DNA of 64,000 bases. Origin: Candidatus Ribeiella danica (GTDB lineage: Bacteria > Chloroflexota > Chloroflexia > Chloroflexales > Roseiflexaceae). Under the pieces are notes generated by a model that searched no databases, was not told where the DNA came from, and was given only the letters and a program-made list of their open reading frames with translations. Within the stretch, counting starts at the first letter, position 1. Every line of letters starts with the position of its first letter. The position numbers and the translations under genes were made by a program. The stretch is taken from contig JADKFS010000003.1 of assembly GCA_016717335.1 (NCBI GenBank), forward strand, positions 186,001 to 250,000, given 5' to 3'. Positions 15,539-23,261 of the stretch are shown one piece after another.

Positions 15539-17185
15539 CTAGGGCTCTTGCCTCACCGGGAAGATCTCGAGGTTAGGCATGGTTCCGGGCGCCTCTACGA
15601 AATCGCGCAGCTCTTGTTGTGCCTGAGCGGGCGGGCGGTTGTTGCCGATGATGGCGGCGAGCGCGCCGGTGATGACCGGGGCGGCGAAGGAGGTGCCGGC
15701 CCACCAGGCCCAGCCGTTCGGGTTCGGAAGCGCGCCGGCCTGCGGGAACTCGCCGGTGTAGACGCCCAGCACGCCGCTATCCGGCCGTGTGTCATATGTC
15801 ATTGGATCTGCGTCGCCGCCGAGCGTCGCGATGCCGGCACTGAGCGGGTCGTCGGAGTCGTTCGAGTAGAACGCCATCGCGTAGCCTGAGGGCGCGCCGG
15901 CATCGGGCACCAGCGCGCCAACTCCCAGCACGCTCTCGTACGCGGCCGGGTTGCGCGCGCCGTAGTGACTGCCCGGCTTCCCGTCATTGCCGGCCGCGGC
16001 CACGATCAGGACCTCCTCGTGGTGCAGCGAGATGCAGACCGATTCCAGCGCCTTCGACAGCAGCTCGCGCGCCGCTTCCCATCTGGAACACTGATCCTCC
16101 CCATCGCGGTCCTGCATGCTATCCCAACCCTCCAATCCGTCCTTGGGGTGCCCCTCGCGCAGCACGTCGCCATTCCACCCCCTGCTCTTGGGCAGCGGGG
16201 TGACGATCGTCAGGCTCATGTTGATGATCAGCGGAGGGATCGGAATGCTCTGTTTGCGACGTCGCGCGCGATCGTCGGCCAGATCCCGCAGCGCGGCGGT
16301 GATGCCCTCGAGATGCCCGACGCCGTAGTCGTTCAGCACCTGGATCAGCTGCAGCCGCGCGTGCGGCGCGATCGACCAGATGATCCCGGCGACGAACAGC
16401 CCGTGGTCGGCCATGGGGTAGTTATGGCCCTTGGGGTGCAGCGCCGCGCGATTCGGCAGGCTGATGTCGAGCTCCTGCGCGTAGGTGATGCTCAGCGGCG
16501 CAGTCAGGCCGTAGGCCAGCTGGCCGAACAGGCCGCGCAGCAGCGGGTGGTCGTAGGCCCACCGGTGGTAGGCCCGCTGCAGCGCACCGCAGGATGGCGC
16601 GGTGTCCAGGATCGTCACCTCGACCGGCTGCTCGTGCGCCTGCTCGCCGGACAGCTGCGGGAGCGCCTCCAGGGCAAACCTATACGGCAGCGGATTGGGC
16701 AGCGGGTCGACTGGAACAGGCCGCGCGCCGGGTCCGCTGCCGCCGGTCGGCTCGCCGGCCGGGGTGGCCAGCCAGTTCGGCGATGCAGCCACGACGGTTA
16801 CAAACTGCTGCCGGTTTCCGGACCGGTCGTCGGAATCGAGCGCCCGGAGGTTCAGATCGTCGATCAGCGCGGTCAGCTGATTCGGGTTCCTGATCGTGCC
16901 AGACGCGTCGAAGAAGACCAGTGAGAACTGAGAGTGATCCGCGCGCGGCGGGAATGGGACCCTGCGCTCGCGGTCGTGCTGCGCGAAGGTCTGCACGCGG
17001 TTCGGGTCGACTACGGTATTGGCCAAGGTATCGTTGCGGGCGACCAGCGGGTTTTCTTTGAGCCTGCCAATCAGATCTTCGGGCTGATCGATCGGTGGAT
17101 GGTCCACCACCAGCAGCAGCTGGCCGGGCATGAAATAGACCGGCGGCCCCTGGTCTTGCGGGTCCTCCTGGTTAGTCTGTTCCAT
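15539..17185 (-). CDS. Intracellular subtilisin-like serine protease (S8 family)
   Basis: Encodes 548 residues without signal peptide. Catalytic residues: D194 in VTILDTAPS, H261 in ADHGLFVAGI, oxyanion N400 in AAAGNDG and S499 in AGTSFAAPV, all intact. The first 180 residues (QLLLVVDHPPIDQPEDL, FSLVFFDASGT) are a separate N-terminal domain that could act as a pro-domain or recognition module. The start overlaps the end of the CHAT protease gene by 14 bp, so the two are translationally coupled. Without a secretion signal it probably cleaves cytoplasmic targets or is itself activated by the CHAT protease; that relation is inference from the coupling. Confidence 0.9.
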   Translation of the reverse strand: MEQTNQEDPQDQGPPVYFMPGQLLLVVDHPPIDQPEDLIGRLKENPLVARNDTLANTVVDPNRVQTFAQHDRERRVPFPPRADHSQFSLVFFDASGTIRNPNQLTALIDDLNLRALDSDDRSGNRQQFVTVVAASPNWLATPAGEPTGGSGPGARPVPVDPLPNPLPYRFALEALPQLSGEQAHEQPVEVTILDTAPSCGALQRAYHRWAYDHPLLRGLFGQLAYGLTAPLSITYAQELDISLPNRAALHPKGHNYPMADHGLFVAGIIWSIAPHARLQLIQVLNDYGVGHLEGITAALRDLADDRARRRKQSIPIPPLIINMSLTIVTPLPKSRGWNGDVLREGHPKDGLEGWDSMQDRDGEDQCSRWEAARELLSKALESVCISLHHEEVLIVAAAGNDGKPGSHYGARNPAAYESVLGVGALVPDAGAPSGYAMAFYSNDSDDPLSAGIATLGGDADPMTYDTRPDSGVLGVYTGEFPQAGALPNPNGWAWWAGTSFAAPVITGALAAIIGNNRPPAQAQQELRDFVEAPGTMPNLEIFPVRQEP

Positions 17186-20060
17186 CTGCAGGTTCCTTTC
17201 CTACTGCTAACGCCATCTTTGTCGAGAGCGGGGCCGGGTCGCCGACCAGCTGGAACGCGCCCCAGAAGGCCGGGTGCAGATCCGGCTGCCGCCGCAGGAT
17301 GCTCAGCTGGGCGCAGCGCAGCGCGGCCGCCTTGTTGGCGCCGGCGTCGAGCGCGCCATAGATCATGTCCATCAGATCGTGGGTCGAGTCGTCCGGGATG
17401 CGCCAGAGGCTGGCGAGCAGCGCGCCCGCGCCGGCGTACAGGAAGCCGCGGCCCAGCCCGATCGGCTCGTCGCCGGCGGCCACGTTGGCGCGGCCGGTCT
17501 CGCACGCGCTCAGCGTGACCAGCTCGTAGCTCAGGTCGTGCTGCAGCAGGTCGTCGGTGTAGAGCTGGCCGTCGGCGAGCTGGATGTACGACAGGTCGGG
17601 CTGGTCGAGCCGGTGCTCGCCGTGCGCGGCGATGTGCAGGATCTGGCCGGGCGGCGACTGCAGGGCCTCGCGGCTGGCGGCCCACTCGGCGCGGAGGTCG
17701 CCGCCGAAGCGGCGCTGCACCGCGCGTGCCTCGGCTAGCGTCTGGGGCAGCCGGCCGCCCCAGGAGTGCGCCAGCGCGAGCGCCCCGCCCGGCCGGCGCG
17801 GGCTGCGCCGCGTGGCCAGGCTTGCCGCCGGCAGGACGACCAGCTCGACCTGCTCGACCAGGTAGGCCGCGCCGCTGTGCAACAGGTGGAACGGCAGGTA
17901 GTGCAGCGCGCCGTACGGCACGATTACCAGCCGGCCGCGGCCAGCCATTCGCTGCTCGAATGGCTCGATCAACGCGGCGTGCAGCCGCCGCAGGATGCGC
18001 CGGGCGATGCCCGCCAGCCCGCGCGCCTGCGGCGCGGCCGGTCCGACGCTGAGCGCGGAGGCCAGGTTGACCTGCAGCTGGTCGATCAGGCGGTCGATCG
18101 CCTCGACCGTCGTGGGCAGGGCGTGCACCTGCAGCCCAGCGGCGTCGAGCGTGAAGGCCCACAGGTTGACGCCGTCGTTGTAGTACTCGATCAGCAAGGT
18201 TCGCTCGCTCAGGCAGCGCTGCACGTCGCGCAGCCGCGGCGGCGAGGCCTGGGCGATTCGGCTGCCGTCGGCGCTGCGCAGGTACAGCTGCTCGGTGATC
18301 GCGCGCATGCGCCGCTCGCGCGCCGCGACCTCTCCGATCGCCTGCTGTGGGTCGAAGCCGCTCGGCCGGGCCTGCTCGTCGGCCGGCCGCTCGTGCGCCA
18401 GCCGGTAGAACCAGTGGTGCTCCTCGCGCAGCCGGTTGAGCTCGCCGATCAGCTCGCGGCTGCGCGGGTCGTCGCTCGACCAGCGCAGCCGCTCGCGGTT
18501 GGAGAGGTAGCCCAACAGCACCTGCGACTTGGCGCGCTCGATCGCCTCGAATGCGCAGCCTGTCCTGCCGGCGCGCAGGTACAGCGCGATCAGCGAACGT
18601 AGGGCCGCCTGCTTATCTTCCAGAAAGCCCGGCCGCAGCGTGAGGGTCAGGCCGCGCTGCACCCGCTCGACCGTGGCGGCGGCCGCGCGGTAGCGCTGGA
18701 TCGCGCGCGGGACCTGGCCGCGCGCCTCGGCGACCTGGCCGAGCAGCAGGTGGGCCGAGTAGCGCAGCGCCGCGACGTTCGAGCGCCGCGCGACCCGCAG
18801 GGCCGTCTCGGCGCCGTCTGCCGCTGAGGCGGGATCGCCCAGGGCCAGCAGCGCCTGCCCGCGCAGGAGGCTGGCCTCGGCGTAGCTGACCTGCTGCCCG
18901 CCGGACTCGAATGTCGCGGCGGCGGCGAGCGCCTCGCTCCGGGCCAGCGCCGGATCGCCCTGCAGCAGCGCGATCCGGCTGCGCCGCAGCCGGGCCGTCG
19001 CGATCCACGCGCTGGCGCCAAGCGACGCGAAGATCGCCTCGGCCGAGTCGAGCGCCGCCTGCGCGCCCGCGAAGTCGGAGAGGTGCGCCGCGGCGGTGGC
19101 GAGATGCAGCAGCGCCATGCCCTGCTTGTATGTCGCCCCAAAGCTCTGGTACGACGCGATCACCTGCCGCGCCAGGTCGCGCGCCTCGGTATAGCGGTTG
19201 AGCAGCAGGTAGCACTCGACCATCGCGCGCTGCACGTGGACGGCGTCCAGCGGCAGCTGCTCGGCGATCTTGAGCTGGTAGACCCGGTGCAGCAGATCGA
19301 GCGCGCGCCGGTAGAAGCCCTGCGCGATCGCGATGAACGCGATATTCAGCTCGGCGACGGCCGCGGCGCTGGTCTCGTGGCGCTCGGCGAACAGGGCGCG
19401 CGCCTGCTCGTGGCAGAGCAGCGCCCGGCGCAGATCGCCCAACGCCTCGTGGGTCAGGCCCATGCAGTTCAGCAGCAGGCCGCGGAAGCGCTCGCCCGCC
19501 GCGCCCAGCGACTCGGCGGTCGCCAGGCCGGACTGGTACAGCGCGAGCGCCTGCCGGTGCTCGCCGAGGAAGTCGAGCGTGATCGCGGTGTTGAGGTCGA
19601 GGACGACCCGCTTCTCGTGCATCGCGTGGCGCACGAAGATCGCGCGCGCCGTCTCGGCGTCGGCCAGCGCCTCGGGCACGCGCTTGAGGTCCGCGCAGAT
19701 CAGCACGCGCCCGATCCGGGTGCGCGCCCAGCCGACCTCGTCGCCGGCGGCCTGAAACAGCGCGCCGGCCTGGCCGAGCGCGTCCCAGGCCTCTTCGATC
19801 CGGCCCAGGAACTTGAGCGCGTCCCCGCGGGTCATCATGCCCAGCGCCATCTCGCGCAGGTCGGCGCGGGTCTGCCCGATCTGCACGATCAGCTCGCCCA
19901 GCTCGAGCGAGCGGTTGGCGTTGATCCAGTAGTGCCGATCGGCCTCGGCTTTGAGCTGGTCGACCAGCGCGGCCGTCTCGGCGCCGGAGAGCGGCGCGAG
20001 CAGCAACGGGATGGCCGATCGATCGGTGAGCAGCTGCTGTGCCAGCCTGTCGCGGTCCAT
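17172..20060 (-). CDS. TPR-CHAT caspase-like protease
   Basis: Encodes 962 residues. Residues about 30-530 are TPR-like helical repeats (for example EALADAETARAIF and RALDLLHRVYQLKIAEQL). The C-terminal about 330 residues are a CHAT domain with catalytic His813 in LHIAAHGEH and Cys853 in LVTLSACETG, both intact, and the usual GLGRGFLYAGAGALLASLW after the Cys. CHAT domains are caspase/separase-type cysteine proteases; TPR-CHAT proteins act as triggered proteases, as in type III-E CRISPR Craspase. There is no signal peptide or membrane segment. It is coupled to the downstream subtilase gene and divergent from the second sigma factor gene. The trigger is unknown. Confidence 0.92.
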   Translation of the reverse strand: MDRDRLAQQLLTDRSAIPLLLAPLSGAETAALVDQLKAEADRHYWINANRSLELGELIVQIGQTRADLREMALGMMTRGDALKFLGRIEEAWDALGQAGALFQAAGDEVGWARTRIGRVLICADLKRVPEALADAETARAIFVRHAMHEKRVVLDLNTAITLDFLGEHRQALALYQSGLATAESLGAAGERFRGLLLNCMGLTHEALGDLRRALLCHEQARALFAERHETSAAAVAELNIAFIAIAQGFYRRALDLLHRVYQLKIAEQLPLDAVHVQRAMVECYLLLNRYTEARDLARQVIASYQSFGATYKQGMALLHLATAAAHLSDFAGAQAALDSAEAIFASLGASAWIATARLRRSRIALLQGDPALARSEALAAAATFESGGQQVSYAEASLLRGQALLALGDPASAADGAETALRVARRSNVAALRYSAHLLLGQVAEARGQVPRAIQRYRAAAATVERVQRGLTLTLRPGFLEDKQAALRSLIALYLRAGRTGCAFEAIERAKSQVLLGYLSNRERLRWSSDDPRSRELIGELNRLREEHHWFYRLAHERPADEQARPSGFDPQQAIGEVAARERRMRAITEQLYLRSADGSRIAQASPPRLRDVQRCLSERTLLIEYYNDGVNLWAFTLDAAGLQVHALPTTVEAIDRLIDQLQVNLASALSVGPAAPQARGLAGIARRILRRLHAALIEPFEQRMAGRGRLVIVPYGALHYLPFHLLHSGAAYLVEQVELVVLPAASLATRRSPRRPGGALALAHSWGGRLPQTLAEARAVQRRFGGDLRAEWAASREALQSPPGQILHIAAHGEHRLDQPDLSYIQLADGQLYTDDLLQHDLSYELVTLSACETGRANVAAGDEPIGLGRGFLYAGAGALLASLWRIPDDSTHDLMDMIYGALDAGANKAAALRCAQLSILRRQPDLHPAFWGAFQLVGDPAPLSTKMALAVGKEPADGTD

Positions 20061-20372
20061 CTTCTGAGCCCTGGTGCGCTATGCCGTGATGGCGCAGTGA
20101 GGACATGGAAGGCCGGCCGGGGCCGCCCCCACATGCGACCTCTGCCGGGCCGGGTGCATGCGAAGCGCGCCCCGGCGAGCAACATTGCAACAGTGCTCTT
20201 CAGGAGATCGACAAACGTGGTGCGATGTATAGGAGATGGTTTGGGGCCTCCATAAGACTAAACGTGCGAATCGTTGAAATTAGAGTGTTCAGTATGATGT
20301 ACAATAGCAATCGAGCAGTTCGGTTTCCATACGATGACCAGGGTCGCCGTCTCGGCGCCAGGGAGCGCCCCG
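20061..20372. other. Divergent control region of the CHAT and sigma-factor operons
   Basis: This 312-bp region must contain the promoters of the CHAT gene (-) and the sigma gene (+). The part next to the sigma gene (20250-20330) is AT-rich. AAACGTG occurs twice (about 20213 and 20261). No -35/-10 pair with normal spacing stands out, which would fit recognition by an alternative sigma factor. Confidence 0.4.
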
Positions 20373-21059
20373 ATGATCATCGCCAGCCTGTCGATCGACG
20401 AGCTTGCGCAGCGCTGCGCGACCGAGACCGAGAAGTACGGCCGGCGCGAGCCCAGCGACGAGCAGTTCTGCTTCGAGCTGCTGCGGCGCGCGCTTGCCGA
20501 CGGTCTCTCCGAGGCGTTCACCCGCGTCTACCAGATCTACGAGCGCCGCGTGTTCGCCTGGGTGCTCGGCCACAGCCGCTTCGGGCAGACGGGCGAGAGC
20601 GCCGACTACTTCGCCGTCGCGGCCTGGGGCGCGTTCTACGCGTACCTGCGCGGCGCCAGGTTCGCCGGCTTCTCGTCGCTGGCCCAGACGCTGGCCTACC
20701 TCAAGCTGTGCGTGCACACGGCGATCATCCAGTACCTGCGCGACCAGCGGCCGCCGGCCGGTTTCCCGGCGGTCGTGCCGCTGGATGAGACGCCCGGCGC
20801 CGCACAGACGCCCGACCTGGGCGCCGACCTGGACGCCGCCGAGGTCTGGGCGCGGGTCACGCGCGTGCTCCAGGACGAGCGCGACCGGCTGCTGGCGCAC
20901 TGCATGTTCGTCGAGGGGTTGCGGCCGCGCCAGATCGTCGCGGACTACCCCGGCAGCTGGCGCGACGAGCGTGAGGTCTCGGTCGATGCGTACCGCATCC
21001 GCCGGCTGCTGCGCCGCGACTCGCAGCTGCGGGAGCTGTTCGGGCTTGCGGGGGGATGA
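20373..21059 (+). CDS. ECF-like RNA polymerase sigma factor (second paralogue)
   Basis: Encodes about 228 residues from the ATG at 20373, which has GGGAGCG about 7 nt upstream; an in-frame ATG at 20334 has none. Region 2-like: EAFTRVYQIYERRVFAWVLG and LAYLKLCVHTAIIQYLRDQ. Region 4-like: DERDRLLAHCMFVEGLRPR, then a basic C-terminal helix (RIRRLLRRDSQLREL). It is followed by a double zinc-finger protein gene, the common arrangement of an ECF sigma factor with its ZAS-type partner. It is transcribed away from the CHAT gene. It may control the CHAT-subtilase operon, the zinc-finger gene, or both. Confidence 0.78.
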   Translation: MIIASLSIDELAQRCATETEKYGRREPSDEQFCFELLRRALADGLSEAFTRVYQIYERRVFAWVLGHSRFGQTGESADYFAVAAWGAFYAYLRGARFAGFSSLAQTLAYLKLCVHTAIIQYLRDQRPPAGFPAVVPLDETPGAAQTPDLGADLDAAEVWARVTRVLQDERDRLLAHCMFVEGLRPRQIVADYPGSWRDEREVSVDAYRIRRLLRRDSQLRELFGLAGG

Positions 21060-21165
21060 AGGAGACAAGGAGACAAGGTGACAAGATGTCGGCGTGATAT
21101 TTTTAGGGAATCCGCATTCATATGATCGAAGGCAAGCTGTTGAAGCTTGGTATCGCAGGTGACCC

Positions 21166-21879
21166 ATGCAGTGTAGCGCGCCGCCGCCGCTGACCGACGA
21201 CCAGATCTCCGCCGCACTCGACGGCGAGGCCGATCCGGACGTGCGGCTGCACCTGGCGCAGTGCGCGAGCTGCGCGGCTCGCCTGGCGGAGGCGCAGCGG
21301 ATCGAGCGGGGCCTGGGGGCGAGCCTGCACCGCTGGGACTGCCCGGCGCCGCAGCGGCTGTCCGACTACCACCTTGGCGGGATGAGCGGGGAGGAGGATC
21401 GCGCGTTCGCCCGGCACGTGACCGGCTGTGCATCCTGCAGGCAGGAGATCGAGGATCTACGCGTGTTTCTTCAGGCCGAGGAGCCGCCGCCGATCGCCGC
21501 CGCGCCGCCAGCGCCGAGGCAGCCTTGGCGCGGACCGCTGATCGGGCGGCTGCTGCCGCGCGCGCTCGTGCCGGGCCTGCGCGGCTCGGGCGCCGGGCCG
21601 CTGCGCGCCGAGGCAGGCGACACCACCATCTTCCTGGATGTCCGCCCGTCCGGCGCGGGCGTGGTCGTGCTGCACTGCCAGGTCGAGGACGAGGATCTGG
21701 ACCGCTGGACCGGCGCGCTGGTCGAGCTGCGCCAGGGCGGCGCGCTGCGGGCCACCGCCGAGATCGACGACCTGGGCACCTTCAGCTGCGGGCCGGTGCC
21801 GGCCGCCCGCTCGGATCTGCGCATGGTGCCGCTGCGCGGCCGGATGATCGTGCTGGAAGGGCTCGAGCTGAGCGCCTAA
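21166..21879 (+). CDS. Soluble double zinc-finger (ZAS-like) protein with C-terminal beta domain
   Basis: Encodes 237 residues. Two HxxxCxxC motifs, H29/C33/C36 (HLAQCASC) and H84/C88/C91 (HVTGCASC), match the zinc-binding anti-sigma (ZAS) core. A proline-rich linker (about 110-125) leads to a beta-rich C-terminal domain (about 145-237) with VELRQGGALRATAEIDDLG, resembling carboxypeptidase-regulatory or transthyretin-like sandwiches. There is no transmembrane segment, unlike classical membrane anti-sigma factors. It lies 106 bp after the sigma gene on the same strand, so it is the likely sigma partner. Being soluble with a cleavable-looking linker, it is a candidate CHAT or subtilase substrate (inference). 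AGGTGAC lies about 6 nt before the ATG. Confidence 0.78.
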   Translation: MQCSAPPPLTDDQISAALDGEADPDVRLHLAQCASCAARLAEAQRIERGLGASLHRWDCPAPQRLSDYHLGGMSGEEDRAFARHVTGCASCRQEIEDLRVFLQAEEPPPIAAAPPAPRQPWRGPLIGRLLPRALVPGLRGSGAGPLRAEAGDTTIFLDVRPSGAGVVVLHCQVEDEDLDRWTGALVELRQGGALRATAEIDDLGTFSCGPVPAARSDLRMVPLRGRMIVLEGLELSA

Positions 21880-22285
21880 ATCGATCCGCGGATAAGGCGG
21901 ATTTTCGCGGATAAGCACATTCTTATATCCGCGCTAATCGGCACAATCTGCGGCGCGCTACTTCCAGGCGCTGGCCTGATTCAGCATCAGGGCGCCTGAA
22001 TCGATCCGCGGATAAAGCGGATTTTCGCGGATAAGCACATTCTTATATCCGCGCTAATCGGCACAATCTGCGGCGCGCTACTTCCAGGCGCTGGCCTGAT
22101 TCAGCATCAGGGCGCCTGAATCGATCCGCGGATAAGGCGGATTTTCGCGGATAGAGCGCCTCCTGGTATCCGCGGATAAGGCGGATTTTCGCGGATAGAG
22201 CGCCTCCTGGTATCCGCGGATAAGGCGGATTTTCGCGGATAGAGCGCCTCCTGGTATCCGCGCTAATCGGCACAATCCGCGGGCG
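21876..22285. repeat. 120-bp and 44-bp tandem repeats carrying a copied gene end
   Basis: The unit TCGATCCGCGGATAA recurs at 21881, 22001 and 22121, an exact 120-bp period, with nearly identical sequence between copies. From 22127 a 44-bp unit (CGCGGATAAGGCGGATTTTC...) repeats at 22127, 22171 and 22215. Read on the minus strand, the 120-bp units contain LNQASAWK plus a stop, almost the same as the C-terminal LNQASAWE of the neighbouring aldo/keto reductase. The gene end and its flanking palindromic repeat were therefore duplicated together. The related CCGCGAATAACGCG motif occurs near 60390. Confidence 0.9.
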
Positions 22286-23248
22286 CTACTCCCAGGCGCT
22301 GGCCTGATTCAGCCTGGCGATCTGCTCGTCGCTCAGATGGATGTCGATCGCGCCCAGGCTGTCGGCGAGTTGCTCGGGCGAGTTCGCGCCGACGATCGGG
22401 GCGACGACCGCGGGCCGCGCCAGCAGCCACGCCAGCGCGATCTGGGCCGCGGGCACGCCCTGCTCCTCGGCCACCGCGACCAGCGCCTCGACAGTCGCCC
22501 AGCCGCGTTCGTTGAAGTAGCGCTTCTGGACGCCGCCGGCGCGAGCGCTTTCGGGCGCGGCCTCGCCACGCCGATACTTGCCGGTCAGGAAGCCGCCTGC
22601 CAGCGGGCTGTAGGGGATCGCGCCGACGCCCTGGTCGGCGCACAGGTCCTGCAGCTCGCGCTCGAACTCGTCGCGGTGCGCCAGGTTGTAGTGCGGCTGC
22701 AGCGAGTCGTAGCGCGCCAGGCGCAGCCGCTCGCTCGCCCCCAGCGCCAGCGCCAGCCGCCAGGCCGGGATATTCGAGCAGCCGATGTAGCGCACCTTGC
22801 CGGCGCGCACCAGGTCCGTCAGTGCCCCAAGCGTCTCCTCGATCGGCGTCTCGGCGTCGAACCAGTGGGTCTGGTACAGGTCGATGTAGTCGGTCTGGAG
22901 GCGGCGCAGGCTGTCCTCGCAGGCGCGGATCAGGTGCGCCCGACTCAGGCCCTCGCCGGCAGGCCCGCGCCACATCCGGCCGCGCGCCTTGGTGGCCAGC
23001 ACGATCTCGTGGCGGCTGCCGCGCTCGCGCATCCAACGCCCGATGATCTGCTCGGAGACGCCGCCGGGGTTGCCGGGGTGCCAGTTCGAGTAGACGTCGG
23101 CGCTGTCGACGAGCGTGCCGCCCGCCGCCGCGAACGCGTCCAACACCGCGAACGACGCCGGCTCGTCGGCGGTCCAGCCGAACTGCATGGTGCCGAGGCA
23201 CAGGGCGGATACGCTCAGGCCGGTGCGGCCGAGGCGTCGGTACTGCAT
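22286..23248 (-). CDS. Aldo/keto reductase
   Basis: Encodes 320 residues, a full-length AKR TIM barrel. The catalytic tetrad is visible: D48 and Y53 in VDSADVYSNW, K87 in LATKARG and H128 in DLYQTHWFD. The C-terminal GANSPEQLADSLGA is the NADPH-binding segment. It reduces aldehydes or ketones with NADPH; the substrate is not predictable (the subgroup of YajO/general stress protein 69 type is closest by pattern). It begins 13 bp after the tsaD stop, so it is in one operon with tsaD. Its last codons have been copied into the tandem array at 21876-22285. Confidence 0.93.
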   Translation of the reverse strand: MQYRRLGRTGLSVSALCLGTMQFGWTADEPASFAVLDAFAAAGGTLVDSADVYSNWHPGNPGGVSEQIIGRWMRERGSRHEIVLATKARGRMWRGPAGEGLSRAHLIRACEDSLRRLQTDYIDLYQTHWFDAETPIEETLGALTDLVRAGKVRYIGCSNIPAWRLALALGASERLRLARYDSLQPHYNLAHRDEFERELQDLCADQGVGAIPYSPLAGGFLTGKYRRGEAAPESARAGGVQKRYFNERGWATVEALVAVAEEQGVPAAQIALAWLLARPAVVAPIVGANSPEQLADSLGAIDIHLSDEQIARLNQASAWE

Positions 23249-23261
23249 GGAGTTCCCTCTG

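Noticed and set aside
21876..22285. CRISPR array
   Set aside because: Units are directly abutting 120-bp and 44-bp repeats without unique spacers; no cas genes.
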